Assembly: GCA_002239005.1 (NCBI GenBank) | Contig: MPNL01000006.1 | Span: forward strand, 1-64,000 | Reading direction: 5' to 3' | Source: Truepera sp. bin119 | GTDB taxonomy: Bacteria > Deinococcota > Deinococci > Deinococcales > Trueperaceae | Length of the DNA: 64,000 nucleotides | Part shown: one piece after another, positions 7,542 through 15,430 of the stretch | How positions within the stretch are numbered: position 1 is the first letter of the stretch | Layout of the letters: every line of letters begins with the position of its first letter | Program-made: the position numbers and the translations under genes | Notes under the pieces: model-generated | The model's input: only the letters and a program-made list of their open reading frames with translations | Told to the model about the DNA's origin: nothing | Database searches by the model: none

Positions 7542-8852
7542 CTAGGCACCCGCGAAGGAGAGCGACTCGATCTCGAGCATGGGTGCGCCGATGGCTCCCG
7601 CGGTAAAGTGCCACTCGGATTCGTCACCGACCGCAGACACCCGCTTCAGCAGTTCGAAGAGATTCCCCGAGATCGCGAAGTTCTCGACCGGGTAGCGCTC
7701 ATCTCCCTCGATCTTGATGCCGAACGCCTGAAGAGATAGGTCCCCGGTGATGGGGTTGGCACCGGCGTGAAGGCCCAGCAGGTCGGTGACGAGGACGCCC
7801 TCGACGAGGTCGACCCCCTCCCCGGTTTGGAGCGAGAGATTTGAGAAGCCGACACCGAGGGTGCTTCGGTAGGAGCGGGAGGCGTGCCCGGTATTCTCAT
7901 GGCCAGCCTTCCTGGCCGTATAGCTATTGTGCAGGAAGCTGCGCAGGACGCCGCGTTCGATGAGGGTGACGGCCCGGGCCGGAGTCCCCTCACTGTCGAA
8001 GGGGCGGCTGGCCAGACCGTCGCTGAGCGTGGGGTCGTCCACGAGGGTGATCCGGTCGGAGGCGACCTCCTCTCCGAGCCTGTCGGCGAAGCGACTCTTG
8101 CCCTCGATCAGCGCCTTCCCACTGAGGGCTCTCGTAAGCACCCCGAGCAGCTGGGCCACAACGCGCGGCTCGAGGTAGGCGCGGTAGAGGCCCGTCTTTA
8201 GGGGTCGGGCCCCTAAGTGGCGGGCAGTCGTCTCGATCATCTTCTGGGCCGTGGTCATCGGATCCAGGGCGTGGAACTCCTTCTCGACCGAGATGTCTAC
8301 TCCCTGCTTGATGCTCTCGCCCTCTTGCATGACGAGTGACGAGATCAACCCGGCGAATCCGTTACGGTAGCCCCCCTCAGCCCCGTTCGTGGAGGCCAGC
8401 TCTTCCAACACCTCACGCTCGGTGTAGTGGGTGATCCAGACCTGCTTGGTGCGCTCATCCTCCCGCAGGGCCTGCTCGAGTTCGATCGCCCGCTCCCCCT
8501 TCTCCGCAAGGGGGGCGCTGAGGCCTTCGGAGATGAGGTCCCGGTGGCCTACGGAGCTGCCTTCGGGCAGGAATCCGTCGTCGGCGCTGGACAGTTCCGC
8601 ATTCTCCCGAGCCTCGTGGAGGATCCAGTCGAGCGCCTCCTCGGTCTTCTCCTCGCTGTAGGCGTACCCGAAGCGGCCGCCGACCACGACCCGGATTCCT
8701 ACCCCCCCCTGCGACGCCCGGGTGATCTCGGAGAGGTTGCCACCGAAAGAGTTGAGGGTCAGCTCGCGGGATTCGGTGGCCAGGACCTCCACCTCGAGGC
8801 TCATGGCCCTGGCTCTGGCTAGCAGATAGGCCTTGGCTTCATTGAAGGTCAC
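7542..8852 (-). CDS. tldE: TldE/PmbA family subunit of metalloprotease
   Basis: A 436-residue PmbA/TldE homologue, the inactive partner that forms the TldD/E heterodimer digesting unfolded peptides or modified peptides. The family core is visible: GGVGIRVVVGGRFGYAYSE near 48-66, the VEKEFHALDPMTTAQKMIE region, and the C-terminal NPITGDLSLQAFGIKIE with AISGNLFELLKRV. No HExxH is present, as expected for the TldE half. The GTG start overlaps the tldD stop (GTGA), so subunit synthesis is coupled. It ends 27 bases from aroH, which is transcribed convergently. Confidence 0.9.
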   Translation of the reverse strand: MTFNEAKAYLLARARAMSLEVEVLATESRELTLNSFGGNLSEITRASQGGVGIRVVVGGRFGYAYSEEKTEEALDWILHEARENAELSSADDGFLPEGSSVGHRDLISEGLSAPLAEKGERAIELEQALREDERTKQVWITHYTEREVLEELASTNGAEGGYRNGFAGLISSLVMQEGESIKQGVDISVEKEFHALDPMTTAQKMIETTARHLGARPLKTGLYRAYLEPRVVAQLLGVLTRALSGKALIEGKSRFADRLGEEVASDRITLVDDPTLSDGLASRPFDSEGTPARAVTLIERGVLRSFLHNSYTARKAGHENTGHASRSYRSTLGVGFSNLSLQTGEGVDLVEGVLVTDLLGLHAGANPITGDLSLQAFGIKIEGDERYPVENFAISGNLFELLKRVSAVGDESEWHFTAGAIGAPMLEIESLSFAGA

Positions 8853-10243
8853 GCCTCACCTCCGACCACGATCTCATCGATGAGAAGGTGCGGTTGGCCG
8901 ACCTCGACCGGCAGTGAACCCGAAAGGCTGCCGCACATGCCGGGGGCGGTCTCTAGGTCGGGCGAGACCGCCTGAATGCGCTGGATGGAGTCGGGTCCCT
9001 TGCCGACCAGCATGGCCCCACGCACCGGCTCGGCGACCTCTCCATTGCGGATCATGTAGCCCTCGCGGACCGCAAAGTTGTACTCGCCGGAGCCGGGATA
9101 GACCTGGCCGCCCCCCATGGTCTTGGCGTAGAGCCCCAGTTCGATGCCGGAGAAGAGTTCCTCCTTCGGGGTCTCGCCGGGGGCGATAAAGGTGTTGCGC
9201 ATCCTCGAGGTAGGGGCGAAGGTGTAGTCCTGGCGTCTGCCGGAACCTGTGGGTCGGTAGCCGGTCATGAGCGCGCCCACGCGGTCCACCATGTAGGACT
9301 TGAGGAGGCCCCGCTCGATCAGCACGGTCCGCTCAGTCGGGAGGCCCTCGTCGTCGAATTCCGACGAGCCCCAACCGTGGGGGGTAGTACCGTCGTCGAT
9401 ATAGGTCACGGTGGGGCTCGCGACCTGTTCTCCTAGGAGGTCGGAGAGCGCGGAGGCCTTCTTCGCCACCGAAGTGGTCTCCAGCAGGTGCCCGAGCGCT
9501 TCGTGGAAGATCACCCCCCCGAAGGCGTTGCCGATCACGACCGGCATCGTCCCCGCCGGCGCCCGGCTCCCCTTCAGGTTGGTCATGGCCATCTCCGCAG
9601 CGGTCCTTCCCACCTCGGCGGGGGAGAAGATGTCGAACAGCTCGAGGCCCTTCGATAGTCCGGGGCCGTGCGAGCCGGTCTGAGTGTCGCCGTCTGCGCT
9701 AGCGATCACCATGGCGTTCATCCGGCTCCGTACCCGGCGATCCTCCACCCATAGCCCCTCCGAGTTGGCGATCACCACATCCTGTTCCCACTCGAGATAG
9801 CTCGATTCGACCTGTTTGACCTCGGGTCCGACCCGCGCCCCGCCGTCGAGTTCGAGGAGGCGCTCGAGGCGGTAGCGCTTGGGCTTGGTGTCGAACGGGT
9901 CGGCAGGTTGGTGAAGGCCTTTCACTTGATGCCTTCGGAAGTCGAGGCCGCCGCCACCTCTGGCGTTTACGCTCCCTGCCCTCCCCTTCAGCCTGGCGAG
10001 TGTGTCGGCTAGCTCGACCAGGGATTCCCGGTCGAGATCGTTCGTGTAGGCGTAGACCACATCGGTCCCGTAGAGGAGTCGGAGGCCCGCGCCGTACTGT
10101 ATGCCGCTGGTCGCTTCCTTGACCTCGCGATCGATGATTCGTAGGGTACGCCGGTGCCACCGTTCCAGGTAGAGTTCGGCGAAGTCGGCGCCGTGCGAGC
10201 GGGCCGTGGCGAGAACGGATTCGGCGGTCTTCGTATCGATCAT
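8849..10243 (-). CDS. tldD: TldD family zinc metalloprotease
   Basis: The catalytic partner of TldE, 464 residues. The zinc site is HEALGH within VIFHEALGHLLETTSVAKK near residue 245. Other family marks are SGIQYGAGLRLLYGTDVVYAYTN (about 47-68), the TYIDDGTTPHGWGSSEFDDEGLPTERTVLIE block and RMRNTFIAPGE. Such pairs mature peptide products in some bacteria and probably act as general oligopeptidases. A TAAACT box lies 6 bases before the ATG with no Shine-Dalgarno, so the tldD-tldE message is probably leaderless. Confidence 0.93.
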   Translation of the reverse strand: MIDTKTAESVLATARSHGADFAELYLERWHRRTLRIIDREVKEATSGIQYGAGLRLLYGTDVVYAYTNDLDRESLVELADTLARLKGRAGSVNARGGGGLDFRRHQVKGLHQPADPFDTKPKRYRLERLLELDGGARVGPEVKQVESSYLEWEQDVVIANSEGLWVEDRRVRSRMNAMVIASADGDTQTGSHGPGLSKGLELFDIFSPAEVGRTAAEMAMTNLKGSRAPAGTMPVVIGNAFGGVIFHEALGHLLETTSVAKKASALSDLLGEQVASPTVTYIDDGTTPHGWGSSEFDDEGLPTERTVLIERGLLKSYMVDRVGALMTGYRPTGSGRRQDYTFAPTSRMRNTFIAPGETPKEELFSGIELGLYAKTMGGGQVYPGSGEYNFAVREGYMIRNGEVAEPVRGAMLVGKGPDSIQRIQAVSPDLETAPGMCGSLSGSLPVEVGQPHLLIDEIVVGGEA

Positions 10244-10249
10244 GCTGCC

Positions 10250-10255
10250 AGTTTA
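10250..10255 (-). promoter_or_regulatory. leaderless -10 box (TAAACT) of tldD
   Basis: TAAACT read leftward is separated from the tldD ATG at 10243 by 6 bases, with no ribosome-binding sequence. Confidence 0.6.
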
Positions 10256-10649
10256 ACGGGAAACACCGACGACGGGCGATACCACCTGCATCGCTATATT
10301 GACTGATATTTGGAGTGAGGTGAGTCGGCCCGAGTTCGTCACCGCGAGAGGACTCCCTCATCCGGTGCGTGGCCCCGCTAGGGGTGCTGGCAAGAGTTTG
10401 TTGATTCCCTGTTGCGCCCCCAGCACAAGCGGACTCCTTACTAGCTTCACCAACGCCACCTTAGCTTTCGACTTTACCCAGCCGCTTCGAAGTCCTTTAG
10501 TATACCTGCCGTTCGGCACGCTCTTTGGCGGCTTGGGAGTAAAGGGCCAGTCAGCAGCCCCGGAATACACTTGGCGAAGTGCCCGATACGCGATGCCTTT
10601 CTACATAGGTGGAGTATTGTTATCCTGATATTTATATTCTTTTTTCTTG

Positions 10650-10672
10650 GATCAAGTAGCGAACGACGTAGT
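10650..10672 (-). mobile_element. solo IS end, same terminal repeat as the 51-52 kb element
   Basis: GATCAAGTAGCGAACGACGT matches the right end of the decayed IS at about 52223-52242 with one difference. It lies in an AT-rich patch within 10244-10795 that holds no gene I can support; open frames there look like chance. The simplest reading is an insertion-sequence relic of which only an end is recognisable. Confidence 0.4.
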
Positions 10673-10795
10673 TTGCAGTAACCGCATGACGAACCGGAGA
10701 GGTGTGTATGGGACAGTCAGGGGTAAAGACAAGGGGTGTCAAGCGGCAAAGTCGAGTGCAGAGAGGTATGTGGCGAGGTGCGTGATGGCCTCCAG

Positions 10796-12196
10796 ATGAC
10801 CCCCGAGCTCATGCTCGATCTTGCGCGCAAGGCGGCAGAGCTTGTAGTGGGGCGGATCGAAAGCCTGCCTGGAGAAGATGCCTGGGATGGAGAGTTCCAG
10901 CAGGAGCTCAGGGCCCGGTTGATGGAGGATCCACCCGAGGATGGCCGGCCAGCGGTGGAGGTCATTGAACGGGCCGCGCGCGAGATCCTCCCGGTCGCGG
11001 CGCGGCTGGATCACCCCCGTTGCTTCGCGTTTGTCCCGTCGTCGCCCACTTGGCCTGGGGTGTTGGCCGACTTCATGGCCGCCGGGTACAACATCAACCA
11101 ATGCACTTGGCTGACCGCGAGTGGTCCGAGCCAGCTCGAGTTGGTCGTCATCGACTGGTTCCGGCGCTGGCTCAGCTATCCAGAGAGCGCGGGCGGGCTT
11201 TTGACGAGCGGGGGCTCGGCGGCCGCCGTCGACGCCTTCGTCGCGGCTCGGGAAGCGGCGGGCCACCCCGAGCGCGCAACCGTGTACATGAGCGACCAGA
11301 GCCACAGCGCGCAAAGCCGGGCGGCGATGATCGTCGGCGTTCGGCCGGAGTGCGTACGTATGATTCCGAGCGACGAGCACTTCCGTTTGGATATGGAGGC
11401 ACTCATACGGGCCGTGACCGAGGACCGCGCTGCGGGGTTCAATCCCATGGCAGTGTGCGCCAACGCTGGCGAGGGCAGCACTGGGGCTATCGATCCGCTC
11501 GAAGCGATGGCAGACTACTGTGAGGCGGAAGGCGTCTGGCTGCATGTCGACGCCGCGTACGGCGGCTTTGCGATCATAACCGAGAAGGGCAAAAGACTCT
11601 TGCGCGGGATCGAGCGCGCCGATTCGATCGGGCTAGATGCGCACAAGTGGTTCTTCCAGCCGTATGAGGTTGGCGGCCTTCTGGTGAAGGATGCAAGCAC
11701 GCTTGAGAACGCCTTTGCAGTCCGACCCGATATCCTCCAGGATACGGTGTGGGGTGCGAACCACCCTAACTTTGTGGATCGCGGCTTGCAACTGAGCCGC
11801 TCGGCTCGGGCCTTGAAGATCTGGATGTCGATCCAGACCTTTGGTATGGCTGCGTTCCGGCGGGCAGTGTCGAAGGGGATGGAGTTGGCCTCACGGGCCG
11901 AGGAGTATATCCGGGCGAGTCCGATCCTGGAGATCTTGAACCCGGCGTCGCTGGGGAACGTGTGCTTCCGGGTCAACCCCATGAACACCGACCTCGACGA
12001 GGAAGCCCTGGAGGAGATCAATAGGAGCATTCTCGCTCGCGTCTTTTGGGAAGACCGTGCGCTCATGTCATCGACGCTTCTCCACAAGATGTTTTCGCTC
12101 AGGCTCTGCATCATCAATCACACCACGACCTGGGACGACGTGCGCGAGACACTGGAGGCCGCCGAGCGATTCGGGATGGAGGCGTTAGCTCGTTAA
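10796..12196 (+). CDS. group II PLP-dependent decarboxylase (aromatic L-amino-acid type)
   Basis: A 466-residue member of the aromatic-amino-acid/glutamate/tyrosine decarboxylase superfamily. Marks are GLLTSGGSAAAVDAFVAAR (PLP phosphate site, near 134), the DQSHSA segment whose His stacks on PLP, HVDAAYGGFA near 252 (Asp binding the pyridine N) and DAHKWFFQPYEVG near 280 with the Schiff-base Lys. An aromatic amino acid is the likely substrate, giving a monoamine. That is inferred from general resemblance; ester- or aldehyde-forming relatives look similar. The ATG at 10796 fits family N-termini; in-frame GTGs at 10736 and 10778 are alternatives. Confidence 0.88.
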   Translation: MTPELMLDLARKAAELVVGRIESLPGEDAWDGEFQQELRARLMEDPPEDGRPAVEVIERAAREILPVAARLDHPRCFAFVPSSPTWPGVLADFMAAGYNINQCTWLTASGPSQLELVVIDWFRRWLSYPESAGGLLTSGGSAAAVDAFVAAREAAGHPERATVYMSDQSHSAQSRAAMIVGVRPECVRMIPSDEHFRLDMEALIRAVTEDRAAGFNPMAVCANAGEGSTGAIDPLEAMADYCEAEGVWLHVDAAYGGFAIITEKGKRLLRGIERADSIGLDAHKWFFQPYEVGGLLVKDASTLENAFAVRPDILQDTVWGANHPNFVDRGLQLSRSARALKIWMSIQTFGMAAFRRAVSKGMELASRAEEYIRASPILEILNPASLGNVCFRVNPMNTDLDEEALEEINRSILARVFWEDRALMSSTLLHKMFSLRLCIINHTTTWDDVRETLEAAERFGMEALAR

Positions 12197-12281
12197 ACCA
12201 GATGAGGTTGGGGAGACTACCATGAGCATGAAGTCCATAAAATGGCAAGCTTTGGGGGATTATGCTAGGGCTAGTTGGCAC

Positions 12282-12590
12282 CTTAAACTCTGTGCATGCC
12301 GGAACGGTCATGCAGTCCTCGGCCTGCAAGTCTGGGCGATTGCTATCTAGCTGGTGACAACGAGCCTCAAGGGTGTCAAGCAGTATGGAAGCTGCACAGC
12401 GACCTGGACATCACCCAAGAGTCGGCTTGGCACTTGGCCCACCGGCTGCGTGAGCGACGACAGCTAGCCGCTCATGGGGCTAGTAGAGACCGACACTAAC
12501 TACTTGAGTGGTAAGGAGCGCAACAACCACGAATCCAGGCGGCTCCACGCGGGCCGTGGATCGGTAGAAGACCGACCGCCGTAGTGCCGG
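12282..12590 (+). pseudogene. decayed IS1595-family transposase fragment
   Basis: Conceptual translation across several frames recovers the order of an IS1595-type DDE transposase: VWAIAI, then LVTTSLKGV, WKLHSDLDITQESAWHLAHRLRE, then VETDTNYLSGKERNNHES with HAGRGSVE. Intact relatives read like the WxIAIYL..TSLKGVSSMKLHRDL.ITQKTAW...HRIRE and VEVDETYVGGKE..KH blocks. Stops and at least three frame changes show it is dead. No terminal repeats were found. The rest of 12197-12701 has no gene. Confidence 0.65.
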
Positions 12591-12701
12591 GTCCTGTCCC
12601 CAGTCCTTTGCAGCACCAACCTAGTGGGTGGAGCCACTGCCTTCAGTCAGAACTCGCTCGGCTCTACGGCCTTCTCAGCACCTCTGCAGATCCCGTGACC
12701 T

Positions 12702-13238
12702 CTAGGGTCGCTCCCACTCACACTCCATCATCGACACCAGCCAATTGTCCTCCAGGTACTCGGTTTCGTAGCTGCAACTCCCGGTAACATCGGCGAACTT
12801 ACCGCTGCCGCCCAGGAGCTGCCAACGGCCCTCGCCCCCTTGCCCAGCCCCGATGCCGCCCAGAGTACGCTGCGCCAGCGAGAACAGCTCTTCGCCGGCA
12901 GCGTTAATGGTGACGCACGGTGCCTCGAGCTCCAGCCCCGCTTCATCCTGCTTTGCGTAGACCATGCAGGTCACGCGGCCGTGCTCGCCCGCCACGAACG
13001 GACCGCCGCTGCTCTCAAGGACCGTGCTCGTTCCCTCGAGGGCACCACCGGTGATCGTCTGGCCTGCGAATTCGAAGGTGGTGTAGTTGTGCTGCCAGAC
13101 TCGGATCATCCTGAAGGTACCGGTCTCGGCGATGGCCATCGCTGCCAGAGAGAGGACCACGACCCCGGCTAGCGCCACGGTCAGTGCGGGACGGATTCTT
13201 CGGGTCCACTGCACAGCTTGTAGAACAATCGGTTTCAT
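12702..13238 (-). CDS. exported protein, lipocalin/allene-oxide-cyclase-like barrel
   Basis: The 178-residue protein has an N-terminal signal or anchor (basic residues to 16, hydrophobic 18-37). The remainder is rich in beta-strand and Gly, with a GGSGKFADVTGSCSYE motif near 150. This is typical of secreted beta-barrels that repeat a G(S/T)GKFAGxTG phrase. Three Cys, in VTCMVY, APCVT and GSCSY, plus one near the end (MMECEW) could form disulfides. Function is unknown; the fold is my inference. An AAGGG sequence 5 bases before the ATG serves as ribosome site. It stands alone, and the 195 bases upstream hold no other gene. Confidence 0.6.
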   Translation of the reverse strand: MKPIVLQAVQWTRRIRPALTVALAGVVVLSLAAMAIAETGTFRMIRVWQHNYTTFEFAGQTITGGALEGTSTVLESSGGPFVAGEHGRVTCMVYAKQDEAGLELEAPCVTINAAGEELFSLAQRTLGGIGAGQGGEGRWQLLGGSGKFADVTGSCSYETEYLEDNWLVSMMECEWERP

Positions 13239-13433
13239 AAAAGCCCTTACCCTTCTGGGGGATTTCGAACCGCGAGCTTAGTTCCTCACAGGTCCCGTCC
13301 CTACTGTAGCCTCTTGCCCACCGGCATGCTACCGGTAAGTCGCTAGTGCCCACCCCAGCTTGAGATGCTGCGGTTCCCCTTCGTACCTTGCAAACAGAGT
13401 GGGCTGCCCCGGTCCCAATCGGCCCGCACCAGG

Positions 13434-13718
13434 TCAATCCTCCCACTCTCGAACGGGGACGAGCTCACCGCCGTCGACCACCGCCTGAGTGACCTTGTGT
13501 CCCCGGTTGGTGGTGACCTCAAGGGTGGCTTGGTCCAGAGTCTCGGATCCCACCAGAACCTTGCGGACGAAGTAGCCTCCGGGAGCGGCGCTCATCTCGC
13601 TCGTCTTCGAGAGGCGAACCCGGATGACCTCCCGTTTCTTGCTGGTCAGGACCCTGGCTAGCAGGAAGTTCCCTTCATCCTTGAAATTGGGATTCTGTCG
13701 TCGAAACAGCCCGAACAT
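13434..13718 (-). CDS. conserved small hypothetical protein
   Basis: A 94-residue protein with no family I recognise: mostly alternating beta-strand (LLARVLTSKKREVIRVRLSK, then YFVRKVLVGSETLDQATLEVTTNRGHKV). It reads like a compact soluble domain and has no signal or membrane segment. The start at 13718 is supported by TACAAT exactly 6 bases upstream, making a leaderless message. It is divergent from glycerate 2-kinase; the two -10 boxes overlap by two bases. Confidence 0.65.
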   Translation of the reverse strand: MFGLFRRQNPNFKDEGNFLLARVLTSKKREVIRVRLSKTSEMSAAPGGYFVRKVLVGSETLDQATLEVTTNRGHKVTQAVVDGGELVPVREWED

Positions 13719-13724
13719 GGAGCT

Positions 13725-13730
13725 ATTGTA
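13725..13730 (-). promoter_or_regulatory. leaderless -10 box (TACAAT)
   Basis: TACAAT read leftward, 6 bases before the ATG at 13718. Confidence 0.6.
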
Positions 13731-13785
13731 GCCTAAGCGCATGACTCTGCTTTCCGGGCGGCGGGGGCTCTGCTGTGTCCCCTGA
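13729..13785 (+). promoter_or_regulatory. -10 box and leaderless 14-codon upstream ORF of glycerate kinase
   Basis: TAGCCT at 13729-13734 is followed after 6 bases by an ATG (13741). It opens a 14-codon frame whose TGA (13783-13785) lies just inside the glycerate-kinase coding region, 6 bases past the GTG start at 13775. The arrangement suggests that a leaderless peptide ORF delivers ribosomes to the downstream start. The alternative is that the kinase starts at 13741 and the sequence carries an indel. Confidence 0.4.
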
Positions 13786-15046
13786 CGCCTGTCGGGATCT
13801 CCTTGAGGAGGCGTTCCGGGCCGCCGTGGCTGCTGCAATGCCGGATAACATCCTGGCTCCACACCTTCCCCCCAGGCCCCAGGGAAGATTGATCGTGATC
13901 GGTGTAGGCAAGGCTGCAGCGTCCATGGCCCAGGCGGTCGAGGCGCACTACGGAGATCATGTCGAAGGTGCCGTGATCACTCGCTATGGGCACGCCCTTC
14001 CGACGCACTCGATCGATGTTCTGACGGCAGGCCATCCCGTGCCTGACACGGCGGGGGAGGTGGCGACCGAGCGACTTCTGGGCCTGCTGGCGGGTCTCGG
14101 CGAGGACGACCTGGTCCTGATTCTTCTCTCTGGAGGGGGGTCCACCCTCCTGACCGCACCCGACGGGATCACCCTCGAACAGAAGGCGGACCTTACCCAA
14201 TCCCTCCTCCGCTGCGGAGCCGACATTCACGAGATGAACTGTGTCCGCAAGCACCTCTCTCGGGTCAAGGGTGGTCGCCTGGCAGTTGCCGCCCATCCGG
14301 CTCGCGTTCTCACCCTGGTGATCTCGGATGTGGTCGGTGACGATCTTAGTGTCATCGCCTCAGGCCCTACAGTGGCCGACCCCACCACCTTCGGGAACGC
14401 GCTCGACGTTCTCGACAGATACGGTCTGGTGGCTCCGGAGGCTCGCAGGCGGTTTGTTCAGGGGATACGCGGTGAGTTGCCCGAGACGCTGAAACCCGGT
14501 GATTCTCTGTTCGATAACTGCGAGACGAAGCTCGTCGCAACGAACCAGTTGAGCCTCGAGGCGGCCGCCAACCGATTCGCGGCGGCCGGGGTCCGAGCCC
14601 ATATCCTGAGCGCTGGGGTTACCGGAGAGGCCCGTGTCGCCGGGGGTGTTCACGCCGCTATCGCCAGGCAGGTCCTCACCCGAGGCCAACCCTTCCGACC
14701 CCCCTGCGCCCTCCTCTCGGGGGGTGAGACGACGGTGAGGGTCCGCGGCTGTGGGCGGGGCGGCAGGAACGGAGAGTTCGCTCTCGGGCTGGCCCTCGAC
14801 CTCCCACCCTGCGCCCCCACCTTTGCCCTCGCGGCAGATAGCGACGGTATCGACGGGAGTGAGGGCAACGCTGGGGCCTGGGTCACGCCCGATCTCTTCC
14901 GCACTGTTCCCCGGGACCGCGCGCGCCGACTGCTTGAAGACAACGATAGCTACACCCTGTTCGAGGAGGCAGATCATCTCCTGTTTACGGGGCCGACCCA
15001 TACCAACGTGAACGACCTGCGCTTCGTGCTGATGCTTGATAGTTGA
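13775..15046 (+). CDS. glycerate 2-kinase (DUF4147/MOFRL family)
   Basis: Phosphorylates D-glycerate to 2-phosphoglycerate with ATP, feeding lower glycolysis. At 423 residues it is full length. The N-terminal domain has IVIGVGKAAASMA near 39, GHPVPD near 88 and LLSGGGSTLLTAP near 112. The C-terminal MOFRL domain has LLSGGETTVRVRGCGRGGRNGEFALGLAL near 313-341, AADSDGIDGS near 353 and THTNVNDLRF near the end. The GTG start lacks a clear ribosome site; see the overlapping 14-codon ORF. It is divergent from the small gene at 13434-13718. Confidence 0.9.
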   Translation: MSPDACRDLLEEAFRAAVAAAMPDNILAPHLPPRPQGRLIVIGVGKAAASMAQAVEAHYGDHVEGAVITRYGHALPTHSIDVLTAGHPVPDTAGEVATERLLGLLAGLGEDDLVLILLSGGGSTLLTAPDGITLEQKADLTQSLLRCGADIHEMNCVRKHLSRVKGGRLAVAAHPARVLTLVISDVVGDDLSVIASGPTVADPTTFGNALDVLDRYGLVAPEARRRFVQGIRGELPETLKPGDSLFDNCETKLVATNQLSLEAAANRFAAAGVRAHILSAGVTGEARVAGGVHAAIARQVLTRGQPFRPPCALLSGGETTVRVRGCGRGGRNGEFALGLALDLPPCAPTFALAADSDGIDGSEGNAGAWVTPDLFRTVPRDRARRLLEDNDSYTLFEEADHLLFTGPTHTNVNDLRFVLMLDS

Positions 15047-15081
15047 GCCGGTCCCTTTGGATGGGGAACTATATACTTTGG

Positions 15082-15094
15082 TATATAAGCCCCT
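15082..15094 (+). repeat. direct repeat TATATAAGCCCCT, left copy
   Basis: This 13-base sequence recurs at 16743-16755. AACTATATA also occurs beside each copy (15067-15075 and 16740-16748). The two copies bracket the Cache/zinc-ribbon gene pair. Confidence 0.5.
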
Positions 15095-15123
15095 ATACTT
15101 TGATACCCGAGAGATTTGCCCAA

Positions 15124-15170
15124 GGCGGCGCCGCGAGGGGAAATGCCCATACCCGACACACGGCGCCGCC
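15124..15170. repeat. long-loop GC stem (GGCGGCGCCG/CGGCGCCGCC)
   Basis: A perfect 10-bp inverted repeat with a 27-base loop. Each arm itself contains the palindrome GGCGCC, so arms could also pair between two molecules. It lies downstream of glycerate kinase in the 384-base spacer 15047-15430, which has no gene. Role unknown; it may be a terminator or a small-element remnant. Confidence 0.4.
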
Positions 15171-15298
15171 ACTGGACAGCCTGTAGGGTAACTGTGTCCG
15201 GGCTTGTTCGTCCGAGGCGTTGACCAGGGGAAAGCGGCAGGAGTATCCTGCACTCGACCTACAGTACAGAGCACGGGTAGCTCCCTGATGGTCAGATT

Positions 15299-15326
15299 GA
15301 GCCCGGTGATTGCAGTCACCGGGCTC
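15299..15326. terminator. bidirectional stem-loop terminator
   Basis: A perfect 11-bp stem (GAGCCCGGTGA / TCACCGGGCTC) with a 6-base loop sits between convergent glycerate kinase and the Cache protein gene. There is no T-run, which is usual for strong stems in high-GC genomes. Confidence 0.65.
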
Positions 15327-15430
15327 GTTACCGTCTTACGGGGAAACTACGGCCGGCGACAGGTTCCGGTTAAGCTCCGCTTTCGGGCCGAATCAGGCGA
15401 TTATTTCGCCCTTCGGATACGCCCGGGCGA

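Noticed and set aside
10299-10628. 109-codon open frame upstream of the decarboxylase
   Set aside because: No family resemblance, no ribosome site, and it lies in IS-scarred, AT-rich spacer.
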